Origin: Bacillota bacterium
GTDB lineage: Bacteria; Bacillota; Clostridia; Christensenellales; Aristaeellaceae
NCBI GenBank assembly: GCA_023415715.1
Contig: JAEZJP010000184.1
Location: forward strand, 1-7,291
Reading direction: 5' to 3'
DNA: 7,291 bases
The notes under the pieces are model-generated. The model was not told the origin of the DNA. It ran no database searches and was given only the letters and a program-made list of their open reading frames with translations. This document shows, piece by piece, positions 1-5,717 of the stretch (position 1 is the stretch's first letter; each line of letters starts with the position of its first letter). A program made the translations under genes and the position numbers.

Positions 1-215
1 GGGGCGAGGAGGATGTTGATTATACATATCGACTTTATTTATTAGGTGCAAAACTAATCACACCAAGAATAAAAGGCTTTTTATCACTTCATCTAAGTCA
101 TGAATTTGATATTACTCAATCAACAGAATTCCTTGAAAACGCTTTATACCTTCTAAGTAAGCATCCAAATATCTATAAACATCGTGTTCACTTTTATCAT
201 CTTCTTGGTTTGTAA
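1..215 (+). CDS. C-terminal end of a probable family-2 glycosyltransferase (5' partial)
   Basis: An open frame enters from the left edge (first full codon at 3) and gives 70 residues before TAA at 213-215. The fragment begins GEEDVDYTYRLYLLGAKL. That resembles the acidic ED-x-D...RL...G-A/K block near the end of family-2 glycosyltransferase catalytic domains, where an acidic residue acts in sugar transfer. The remaining roughly 50 residues hold a conserved-looking LSHEFD and then a helical tail, with no membrane segment visible. Such enzymes transfer a sugar from a nucleotide-sugar donor to surface polysaccharide or protein. The donor and acceptor cannot be read from this piece. Base composition is clearly more AT-rich than the genes to the right, which fits cargo of an integrated element. 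The family call rests on a short motif, so another protein with a similar acidic stretch is possible. Confidence 0.5.
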   Translation, partial: GEEDVDYTYRLYLLGAKLITPRIKGFLSLHLSHEFDITQSTEFLENALYLLSKHPNIYKHRVHFYHLLGL

Positions 216-398
216 GCAAAGATATTGACAATTGCATTTAGCTTAGCAATTCTTGCATTAGATAATAAGCGATTTTATTAAAACACTACAACAAAATGCA
301 ACTGAATCCGTCTTTTCATGTCTGAACAAGCCCTGACAAACGCCCGAAAAGCTAGACACTGTCGGCTTTTATAGACACAAAAGAACTAATGTTCGCAT
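216..398. other. AT-rich non-coding segment at the probable end of an integrated element
   Basis: I see no credible gene here. The segment holds short repeats. TTGCATT occurs at 232-238 and 253-259, 21 bases apart. TAGACAC occurs at 353-359 and 372-378, 19 bases apart. There is an AAAAGC/GCTTTT inverted repeat (347-352 and 365-370), and a small GAAC-TAAT-GTTC dyad at 383-394 just before the tRNA fragment. Repeats of this size and spacing beside an attachment site could be arm sites for an integrase or excisionase, but each is short enough to be chance. Confidence 0.4.
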
Positions 399-443
399 TT
401 CGGGGCCAAAAGGTCGCAGGTTCAAATCCTGTCACCTCGACCA
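399..443 (+). tRNA. 3' half of a tRNA-Pro(CGG) gene, a truncated tRNA and likely attachment site
   Basis: The sequence can be laid out base by base as the 3' half of a tRNA. It has an anticodon loop TTCGGGG (399-405, anticodon CGG), 3' anticodon stem CCAAA (406-410), variable loop AGGTC (411-415) and T-arm GCAGG-TTCAAAT-CCTGT (416-432). These are followed by 3' acceptor strand CACCTCG (433-439), discriminator A and encoded CCA (441-443). The five bases before the loop (CGCAT) do not pair with CCAAA, and no D-arm or 5' acceptor strand (CGAGGTG) lies upstream, so this is not a functional tRNA. The homology starts at the anticodon loop, a known crossover site for tyrosine integrases. The following terminator suggests this is the original gene's displaced 3' end. 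Its antisense translation gives the familiar tRNA-derived artefact TGFEPATF. Confidence 0.8.
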
Positions 444-448
444 GTAAG

Positions 449-485
449 AAAAGGTGCAATGTGGTATAGCATTGTACCTTTTTTT
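449..485 (+). terminator. Rho-independent terminator of the former tRNA-Pro unit
   Basis: An 11-bp stem, AAGGTGCAATG (451-461) with CATTGTACCTT (470-480), contains one G-T wobble. It closes an 8-base loop and runs into a run of seven T (479-485). Two flanking A-T pairs (449-450 with 481-482) can extend the stem. It starts eight bases after the tRNA CCA end, the usual position for a terminator of a tRNA transcript. The A-rich left flank (AAGAAAA) means it could also work weakly on the minus strand. Confidence 0.85.
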
Positions 486-763
486 GTTTTTCGTAGCACC
501 ATATAAAAGAAACAAGTAAAGCCAAATGAACCATCCCTCAGCTTTTGAACTGTATAATTCCATTTAAAACAATCCTGCCAGGTATGATACCATGTGGTAT
601 ATCATGGGCTGCCCAATGAAGGCAGCTCCTTGTATTATTTTACGGTTGAATATGATACAATCATGGAAATGCAGAACGCTATCAGCATAATATAGAAGCT
701 ATGCAAACAGAGAACTCGAACATAAAAGAATCTCGAAAGCCTTGAACCAGGAGGGGGATTGCC
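486..763 (+). promoter_or_regulatory. Long leader upstream of the alpha/beta hydrolase, with hairpins and a TATAAT box
   Basis: No gene is seen in this 278-base stretch. A perfect TATAAT lies at 553-558, but no good -35 stands 16-18 bases before it. A 14-bp dyad ATACCA-TG-TGGTAT lies at 587-600. A hairpin follows, with stem GGGCTGCC (606-613), loop CAATGAA and GGCAGCTC (621-628), then a T-rich but interrupted stretch. A second TATGAT lies at 651-656, with TTGTAT 15 bases upstream (630-635), which is a poor spacing. The promoter of the hydrolase is therefore somewhere here but not pinned down. The dyad could be an operator, and the hairpin could be a leader structure or a weak terminator. Confidence 0.3.
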
Positions 764-1783
764 ATGTGGAACCCGGACCAATACTTGGAAAAGATGTATG
801 CGGAAACACGGCCGGAATTTTCTTTTAAAGCCTTAAACAAGGCAGAATGGGAGCGGTGGCATGACGGACTGAAGAAGCGCTTTATCAAGGCGTTGGGCGG
901 TTTTCCTGAAAGGGCTGAACTGGATGCCCAGGTTCTCGAAGAGACGCGCTGCGACGGGTATCTGCGCCAGAGGATTGAATTGACCACGTATCCCGGTCTC
1001 AGGATGCCTATGTATGTGCTGATTCCCTCAAGCATCACGATGAAACCGTTCCCCGCAGTGATTGCATGCCATGGGCACGGATACGGCAGCAGGGCGGCTA
1101 TTGGATTGTCGCCGGACGGAGATAGCGAAGCACAACCCGATTACCATCGCAATTTCCCAATTGAACTTGTGAAAAGAGGGTTCCTTGTTGCCGTTCCGGA
1201 GCTTCTTGGCTTTGGCGATAGGCGGCTTAAGGCGGAGTCCACCGCGGAATACGGGAATTCTTGCCATACAATATCGACATATCTGCTTCAATTTGGGTAT
1301 ACGATGGCGGGTCACCGGGTATATGAAACATTGCGTGCACTCGACTACCTGACCGGGCGCCCCGATGTAGACTTCCGCCGCATCGGGTGTATGGGCATAT
1401 CCGGAGGAGGGCTTGTCGCCGCCTTCGCCGCCGCACTGGACGAGAGGATCAATGCCGCCGTCGTCAGCGGATATGTCAATCTGTTCAAGGAGAGCATTTT
1501 GGCCATCCATCACTGCGTAGACAACTATGTGCCGGGACTTAACCGGATCGCAGAAATGCCTGATCTTGTAGGATTGATTGCCCCCAGGCCATTGCTCGTC
1601 GAGGCGGGCCTGTACGATGACATTTTCCCAATAGAAGCGACCCGGAAGGCCTTTGAGCAGATTCATAAGATATACCAGCTGCTAGGTGAAGAATCGAAAC
1701 TGGCGGCCGACTTTTTCCCGGGCGAACATCGGATTAACGGGGTAAAAGCGTATGCTTGGCTTAGTGAGTGGCTTTCCAAATAA
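764..1783 (+). CDS. Alpha/beta hydrolase, YtaP / dienelactone hydrolase-like esterase
   Basis: A 339-residue soluble serine hydrolase of the alpha/beta fold, closest in style to the YtaP and acetyl-xylan-esterase-like families. Motifs come in the expected order. HGHG (103-106) is the oxyanion-hole strand-loop. PELLGFGDRR (145-154) matches the D/E-xx-GFGxR block of the family. The nucleophile elbow is G-I-S-G-G with Ser213. A late acidic pair (Asp285/Asp286 in GLYDDIFP) and His322 in PGEHR complete a plausible catalytic triad. The first 90 residues form the helical N-terminal region typical of the family. There is no signal peptide, so it should be cytoplasmic. The ester substrate is not predictable from sequence. 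The start is supported by AGGAGGGGG seven bases before ATG. It stands alone on this strand and ends 12 bases before the stop of the convergent gene. Confidence 0.85.
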   Translation: MWNPDQYLEKMYAETRPEFSFKALNKAEWERWHDGLKKRFIKALGGFPERAELDAQVLEETRCDGYLRQRIELTTYPGLRMPMYVLIPSSITMKPFPAVIACHGHGYGSRAAIGLSPDGDSEAQPDYHRNFPIELVKRGFLVAVPELLGFGDRRLKAESTAEYGNSCHTISTYLLQFGYTMAGHRVYETLRALDYLTGRPDVDFRRIGCMGISGGGLVAAFAAALDERINAAVVSGYVNLFKESILAIHHCVDNYVPGLNRIAEMPDLVGLIAPRPLLVEAGLYDDIFPIEATRKAFEQIHKIYQLLGEESKLAADFFPGEHRINGVKAYAWLSEWLSK

Positions 1784-1795
1784 CTATCATCCGGA

Positions 1796-2791
1796 TTACC
1801 GTATCCGCCAACGGATGGCATCTACCATCTCCATTGCGGCTTGTGTAATCCGTTTAGGCTGCTCAGAAAAGAATTCCACGACCGGTTCGTTCTTTTTTAT
1901 ATTCCATATTCCTTCGACGCGCCCATTCACCGCGACCGCCGGATTGCATATGCCGGATTTGAGGATCACCTTGTTTTTATATTCCACCGGCAGGACCGCG
2001 CTCCGATCAGAATACGATACGATGAACGGGTCAAAGCCCGAAAGCAGCGTAAGCTCAGGGATGTCTGCAGTGTCATGATCGCCGGTTTCATAGTATCGGC
2101 TGCCGTTCAGCTCAAAACAGTTGAACTCGTCAAGCGGCAGATTACGCAGCTTATTCGCTTCGTTTTTCCAAAAACCGAAAAACCACGCCGCGTCAGCTAT
2201 TGTCGCCGGGCCATACACTGCAAAAAACCTACGAATCAATTCGGGCAATACTTCTTCAAAAGTTTGTGTTGGCTCTGCCGATATCAAGTCGAAATCGCGG
2301 CTTGCCATGTCACGGAACGCGACCTTCCCAAGTCTCGCAAGGTGTACAAAAATGCCCCCCCAGGGCGAGAACATCGCATCGATCAATTCTGAATCGTACT
2401 GATCTGCGAAAATACGTCGAAACTCGGTGCGTGAGTAAACACCATCCTCCATATACCGCAGCACTTCATCCGCAAAGCTTTCTACAATTTTCTCGCCGAA
2501 ACAGCGGGCAAGATACGAGTCACCTGTGTGCAGCGCAAGCAGCTGGGGCAAATCTTCATACACCACGCCGTGCAAGGTCCCGCGATAGAGCCATGTTTTG
2601 GTGAGCTTCGTTTTCCATCCAGTGATGCCGGCGCCTCGAATGATTGCCGAAAAGGGCACATTGCGGTAAAACCAACTGTGCAGGCCGAGCATCTCATGCG
2701 CAAGTGTTTCGATGTCCTCGCACCCTCGAGACAAGTACAGGCCGTGCATACGCTTACGAATGATTCGTTCAATTAGGTTTATCTCAGACAT
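1796..2791 (-). CDS. Winged-helix HTH_42 family protein (AlkZ/YcaQ-like), catalytic motif diverged
   Basis: A 331-residue protein of the HTH_42 / AlkZ-YcaQ fold, a family of tandem winged-helix proteins that includes DNA glycosylases excising bulky or crosslinked alkyl-bases. Family blocks are recognisable: TWLYRGTLH (66-74), YGPATIADAAWFFG (193-206), LLSGFDPFIVSYSDRS (249-264, the usual LLPAFDEYLxxYxDR) and GRVEGIW (290-296). Characterised glycosylases carry Gln-x-Asp or Gln-x-Gln near residue 37, in a segment like LQAQD. This protein has LHSWF instead (His38, Trp40), so it may bind DNA without that chemistry. The start at 2791 is chosen because AAGAGGG sits five bases upstream. A longer 347-residue form from 2839 would overlap the upstream stop as ATGA but lacks a good ribosome site. 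It follows the GGDEF gene by 44 bases, probably in one transcript. Confidence 0.75.
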   Translation of the reverse strand: MSEINLIERIIRKRMHGLYLSRGCEDIETLAHEMLGLHSWFYRNVPFSAIIRGAGITGWKTKLTKTWLYRGTLHGVVYEDLPQLLALHTGDSYLARCFGEKIVESFADEVLRYMEDGVYSRTEFRRIFADQYDSELIDAMFSPWGGIFVHLARLGKVAFRDMASRDFDLISAEPTQTFEEVLPELIRRFFAVYGPATIADAAWFFGFWKNEANKLRNLPLDEFNCFELNGSRYYETGDHDTADIPELTLLSGFDPFIVSYSDRSAVLPVEYKNKVILKSGICNPAVAVNGRVEGIWNIKKNEPVVEFFSEQPKRITQAAMEMVDAIRWRIR

Positions 2792-2796
2792 ATTGA

Positions 2797-2803
2797 CCCT
2801 CTT
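2797..2803 (-). promoter_or_regulatory. Ribosome binding site deciding the HTH_42 gene start
   Basis: AAGAGGG on the minus strand, five bases before the ATG at 2791. This favours the 331-residue form over the upstream ATG at 2839, which has only a weak purine stretch before it. Confidence 0.6.
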
Positions 2804-2835
2804 ATTTGATTCAAAATTTGTGGATGGCAGTCTGA

Positions 2836-4536
2836 TCATCCATTGCCCACACTTAACTCCTCACGCCGGCCTTCGCCGGAATGGTTCCCAGCAACCATAT
2901 TGATAAAGCTGGAAACCAAAGCGGGATCAAACCGGATGCCCGCCTCGATACGAAGTTCATCCAAAACTACATCTCCATCCCCGGCAAAATTGCAAAACTG
3001 GCGGCAGGTCTTGGTATCAAAGGCGTCCAAAATGGAGATGACACGCGACAAAAATGGAATTTCTTTTTCTTTCAGTCCTTGGGGATACCCTTGGCCGTTC
3101 CACCATTCATGGTGATATAGGATAATATCGGCAAGATGGGCATATCTTCCCGATGCCTGAGCAATCCTATACCCAATCTCGACATGTTTCTTCATTACAG
3201 TACATTCCGGTTCATCATAAAGCGGCCACATCCTAACAATATCTCTGGGTATTCCGATTTTGCCAATATCGTGCAGCTCGACTGCCTTTATAAGGTCATT
3301 GATGTTCCCTTCGGAAAGATTCAGAAACTGTCCGAATTCTTTGGCGAGATATTTCAATTCCTCCATATGTTCCTTGGTTTCATACAATTTGTCCTGCAAC
3401 TGCTTGCCCAAGGTTTCAGCAACATCCCACCTTACTTTTTTGCCTTCTACAAGCTTGGTTTTATACATCTGCTCTTCCGCTTCTTTTAAAACCTGAAACA
3501 AATCCGACTTATGATCTGTTTTTGTGGCTACCCCCAGAGATATGCTGAAAAAAATATCCGATTCCTGAATACCTTTGCAGGCTGCGTCTATTTTTTGCCC
3601 TACGATAAGAGCGGTTTCCCTGTCCGTTTTTGGAAGGATCACCGCAAACTCATCTCCGCCCCATCTTGTGATAATGTCATCCGGGCGGCATGATTGCCCG
3701 ATCGTCTGGGCCATTCTTTTCAGCCAGTTATCTCCCTCCTGATGGCCAAAGATGTCATTCACAAATTTAAGCCCGTTCATATCACCAAATATCAGTGATA
3801 TGGGCAGGCTGTCGTCATCATTTTCCAGCTCTTGAATTTTCTTATCAAAAAAGGCCTTGCTATACAGCCCGGTCAATTCATCATGGAAAGTAAGATAAGT
3901 GATTTGATTGAGCCCGTGCTTGATATCATCCTTCTGCTCCCTGAAAAAAAGCTGGCAAAGTCCGATCGCATTTAACAGCAGAATGATTTGCAGCATGGCA
4001 TAAGGGGCCATCCGCGGTTCTTTCAGGATATAGGAAAAAAGAACGGTGTTGCATACCCAAGCTATATTCAGCAGCCCCAAAAAGCGGGCGAGGTTTCCGT
4101 ACCCTTTAGCCGATCCGATCATAGCCACGCCTACCCAGGAAGCCAGAGCCAATACCGATAAACTGGTATATTCTATCATCTGAACATCCGGCCAATTCAG
4201 ACTTGCAAAAAGAACAAACGCTGATAGCCATATGATTCCCAATCCAAAAAATACGGGCATTTTCACCTTAATTTTCAGGAATCTCAAAGTGCCCCAGGAT
4301 ATGACTAGATTTGCATAATAATAGGAACTAAGGGAAAGCAACAAAGCCATGCGGCATTGTCGTATAAAATCAGGAAAAAAAGCATCCAGGCCATAATTGA
4401 GCGCTATAATTGACCAGCCGATAAGCCATAGGCCAAGAAAAAGCCTGCGTTCAAATAGAAGAATATAGACATATAACATCAATAATACGCAAATGGCTCC
4501 CAATGAGGCGATTAACAGTATAGAAGATGCTTGCAT
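2836..4536 (-). CDS. Seven-TM sensor with GGDEF and HD-GYP domains (cyclic-di-GMP synthesis and breakdown)
   Basis: A 566-residue membrane signalling enzyme. Residues 1 to about 200 form about seven hydrophobic segments with no recognised ligand motif. The GGDEF domain follows (about 215-365), with DELTGLY at its start, the intact active site GGDEF (293-297) and an inhibitory RxxD site (RPDD, 284-287) exactly five residues before it. The HD-GYP domain (about 385-550) keeps the metal ligands His390, HD (422-423), His451, the HHE...GYP block (His475, His476, GYP 483-485) and Asp504. By motif, it can both make cyclic-di-GMP from GTP and degrade it. Which activity dominates cannot be told. Asp in the HHExxDGxGYP consensus is Asn here (480). 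The start at 4536 is preferred because GGGGGTG precedes it. An in-frame ATG at 4548 (570 residues) has no Shine-Dalgarno site. It lies between the DUF2500 and HTH_42 genes on the same strand. Confidence 0.88.
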   Translation of the reverse strand: MQASSILLIASLGAICVLLMLYVYILLFERRLFLGLWLIGWSIIALNYGLDAFFPDFIRQCRMALLLSLSSYYYANLVISWGTLRFLKIKVKMPVFFGLGIIWLSAFVLFASLNWPDVQMIEYTSLSVLALASWVGVAMIGSAKGYGNLARFLGLLNIAWVCNTVLFSYILKEPRMAPYAMLQIILLLNAIGLCQLFFREQKDDIKHGLNQITYLTFHDELTGLYSKAFFDKKIQELENDDDSLPISLIFGDMNGLKFVNDIFGHQEGDNWLKRMAQTIGQSCRPDDIITRWGGDEFAVILPKTDRETALIVGQKIDAACKGIQESDIFFSISLGVATKTDHKSDLFQVLKEAEEQMYKTKLVEGKKVRWDVAETLGKQLQDKLYETKEHMEELKYLAKEFGQFLNLSEGNINDLIKAVELHDIGKIGIPRDIVRMWPLYDEPECTVMKKHVEIGYRIAQASGRYAHLADIILYHHEWWNGQGYPQGLKEKEIPFLSRVISILDAFDTKTCRQFCNFAGDGDVVLDELRIEAGIRFDPALVSSFINMVAGNHSGEGRREELSVGNG

Positions 4537-4548
4537 GGGCACCCCCAT

Positions 4549-4682
4549 TGAATATGCTTTTATAATCCGATTTTACCAAATATTCTTTGAGAGCGCCAGA
4601 TAATTTTTCCTTAACGGATTATTTTATAGAAGCATCTGTTTTCTCCTGTTGTATTGAGCTTACTGACACATTTCAACGTCCC
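4549..4682 (-). other. Gap between DUF2500 and GGDEF/HD-GYP genes, nothing firm
   Basis: This 134-base gap has no convincing terminator hairpin, so read-through from the DUF2500 gene is possible. AT-rich hexamers such as TAAAAT and TATAAA occur on the minus strand, without matching -35 boxes at correct spacing. I see no cyclic-di-GMP riboswitch-like structure, and the gap is short for one plus a promoter. Confidence 0.3.
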
Positions 4683-5090
4683 TTATGTTATGTTGTTACG
4701 CTCAAACCCTAAATAGCGTGAACCCTGAAACGTCAGCTTTCCAGCATCCCTTTCCACAAGCATTCCATATTCGGTATCACGTATTTTAAATTCCATACGG
4801 TCACCGCTGGCCACTTCAAAAGTTGCAAAATAATACGTTGTTGATGACGACATATGGTTCATATTGTCTGTTCCAGTATCGTGATGATAGTAATGTACGT
4901 CCGACCGCTTTGTTACAACTGTTGCGTCAACAGTAAGAACCGGGGATTCATTATTCCTTTTCCACTGTTTTGCACCTTGTACAGACCTTACAATAATGGT
5001 GCCGAATACAAAAACAAACCCTATCATGATGATGATAGGTACTATAGTGAACATACTGTTTCCGAATCCACCGAAAGGCGAAAGTCCCAT
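4683..5090 (-). CDS. DUF2500 family membrane-anchored protein
   Basis: A 135-residue protein matching the DUF2500 family, whose function is not established. An N-terminal membrane segment lies at about residues 13-34 (hydrophobic, Ile/Val/Phe-rich). A basic Lys/Arg/Asn stretch follows (KQWKRNN), then a compact beta-rich domain. Family landmarks are SPVLTV, VVTKR, a His/Ser-rich variable loop (YYHHDTG to MSSSTTYY), TFEVASGDRMEF and the closing GKLTFQGSRYLGFER, all present and in order. Length is normal for the family. The domain after the membrane segment probably faces one side of the membrane as a small beta sandwich. The start at 5090 is chosen because GGAGG stands nine bases upstream. A longer frame from a TTG at 5114 has no support. 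It is the first gene of the leftward group and is divergent from the cupin operon. Confidence 0.85.
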   Translation of the reverse strand: MGLSPFGGFGNSMFTIVPIIIMIGFVFVFGTIIVRSVQGAKQWKRNNESPVLTVDATVVTKRSDVHYYHHDTGTDNMNHMSSSTTYYFATFEVASGDRMEFKIRDTEYGMLVERDAGKLTFQGSRYLGFERNNIT

Positions 5091-5099
5091 GATTCCATT

Positions 5100-5104
5100 C
5101 CTCC
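5100..5104 (-). promoter_or_regulatory. Ribosome binding site deciding the DUF2500 start
   Basis: GGAGG on the minus strand, nine bases before the ATG at 5090. It lies inside the longer TTG-started frame, which argues that the shorter form is real. Confidence 0.6.
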
Positions 5105-5135
5105 AGCTACACAAATAATGGAAATCCTACATCCA

Positions 5136-5144
5136 ATTGTACCA
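5136..5144 (-). promoter_or_regulatory. Possible extended -10 promoter for the leftward DUF2500 group
   Basis: On the minus strand the sequence reads TGG-TACAAT, which fits the extended -10 form TGn-TAnAAT. No good -35 stands 17 bases upstream, which extended -10 promoters can tolerate. The implied leader before the DUF2500 ATG would be about 38 bases. Confidence 0.35.
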
Positions 5145-5233
5145 TTTTTCTTGCCGCAAAGATAGATGTTGATTATCCAAATGAATAGGTTCAGCTATTG
5201 ATGCAAAAATTTATCAAAATCTATTTTTCTCAC

Positions 5234-5264
5234 TTGACTTGGAGCTAACTCCAGATGATATTCT
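5234..5264 (+). promoter_or_regulatory. MerR-family type promoter and operator (19-bp spacer) of the cupin-ADH-AKR operon
   Basis: TTGACT (-35, 5234-5239) and TATTCT (-10, 5259-5264) are separated by exactly 19 bases, two more than the sigma-A optimum. A dyad sits in the spacer: TGGAG (5240-5244), CTAA, CTCCA (5249-5253), centred on GAGCTAACTC. An over-long spacer filled by such a dyad is the hallmark of promoters that MerR-family activators switch on by twisting the DNA. The GAG-TTAA-CTC type centre is the one seen with AdhR-like aldehyde and electrophile sensors. The cupin ATG lies 33 bases past the -10. No MerR gene is in the window. Confidence 0.75.
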
Positions 5265-5297
5265 GTTCTTGATTCGATCGGCAGGGGGGTAAGGAAA

Positions 5298-5387
5298 ATG
5301 GAATCGAGAAAAAATCCCGGCGTGTTTCCTATGGGCGGGGATCTGCCTGGTAAGTTCAGCAAGTATTTCATTGGGCAGGCCTATTAG
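5298..5387 (+). pseudogene. 5' part of the cupin gene, cut off by an in-frame TAG
   Basis: An ATG at 5298, preceded by GGGGGGTAAGGAAA, opens a 29-codon frame that ends in TAG at 5385-5387. The peptide starts MESRKNPGVFPMGG and continues through KYFIGQAY. It is the normal N-terminus of the same cupin family, and the next in-frame codons continue the cupin without any shift. Family members usually have Leu where the stop stands (GQSYL...LT), so a single TTG to TAG change would explain it. Because the ribosome site, promoter spacing and reading frame are intact, the damage looks recent, or it is a sequencing error. Read through, the complete protein would be 134 residues. Confidence 0.7.
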
Positions 5388-5702
5388 ATGCCGCTGACAG
5401 ACAAGGGTGGGCCGATTGTCAATGTAACCTTTGAACCCGGCTGCCGGAACAACTGGCACATCCATCACAAGGGCGGCCAGATCCTGCTGGTGACCGGTGG
5501 CAGAGGCTGGTATCAGGCATGGGGCGAACATGCACGGGAATTATATCCCGGCGATGTTGTGAACATCCCACCGGAATTAAAACACTGGCATGGAGCTGCT
5601 GCTGACAGCTGGTTCTCTCACCTGGCGGTGGAAATCCCGGCGGAAGGGGCAGCGGTCGAGTGGCTGGAACCTGTTACGGATGACGTTTATAAAAAGCTTT
5701 GA
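5388..5702 (+). CDS. Cupin-domain protein, first gene of the detoxification operon (N-terminus split off)
   Basis: This 104-residue frame holds the whole cupin barrel core. Motif 1 is G18-x5-H24-x-H26-x4-Q31-x6-G38, with Gln in place of the usual Glu. Motif 2 runs from G55 through P61 to H66. His24, His26, Gln31 and His66 are the expected metal ligands. Landmarks EPGCRNNWHIHH, PGDVVNIP and KHWHGA mark the small single-domain cupins that often sit with aldo/keto reductases, iron alcohol dehydrogenases or carboxymuconolactone-decarboxylase-like proteins. The substrate is unknown. The ATG immediately follows the TAG of the upstream fragment (TAG-ATG), an arrangement that allows termination and re-initiation. 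The site before it (GGGCAGG, nine bases away) is weak. It ends 15 bases before the alcohol dehydrogenase. If not re-initiated, it is a pseudogene. Confidence 0.7.
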   Translation: MPLTDKGGPIVNVTFEPGCRNNWHIHHKGGQILLVTGGRGWYQAWGEHARELYPGDVVNIPPELKHWHGAAADSWFSHLAVEIPAEGAAVEWLEPVTDDVYKKL

Positions 5703-5717
5703 AAGGGGCCTGCGGCA

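Noticed and set aside
225..266. A TTGACA box as a promoter at the element end
   Set aside because: The hexamer at 17 bases is AATTCT, a poor -10, and the better GATAAT is 30 bases away. No gene follows it.
330..443. A complete tRNA gene ending in CACCTCGACCA
   Set aside because: No 5' acceptor strand, D-arm or 5' anticodon stem can be found upstream. Pairing stops at the anticodon loop.
352..534. A 60-residue minus-strand frame containing TGFEPATF
   Set aside because: The motif is the antisense translation of the tRNA fragment at 399-443, a well-known annotation artefact, and the frame also runs through the terminator hairpin.
1028..1666. A 212-residue minus-strand frame
   Set aside because: It lies wholly inside the hydrolase, whose motifs and catalytic residues are clear on the plus strand, and its translation matches no recognisable family.
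1784..1812. A terminator between the convergent hydrolase and HTH_42 genes
   Set aside because: Only a 5-bp CGGAT/ATCCG stem is present, with no T-run on either strand.
4549..4682. A cyclic-di-GMP riboswitch before the GGDEF/HD-GYP gene
   Set aside because: No conserved core or paired structure could be recognised, and the gap is too short to hold one with a promoter.
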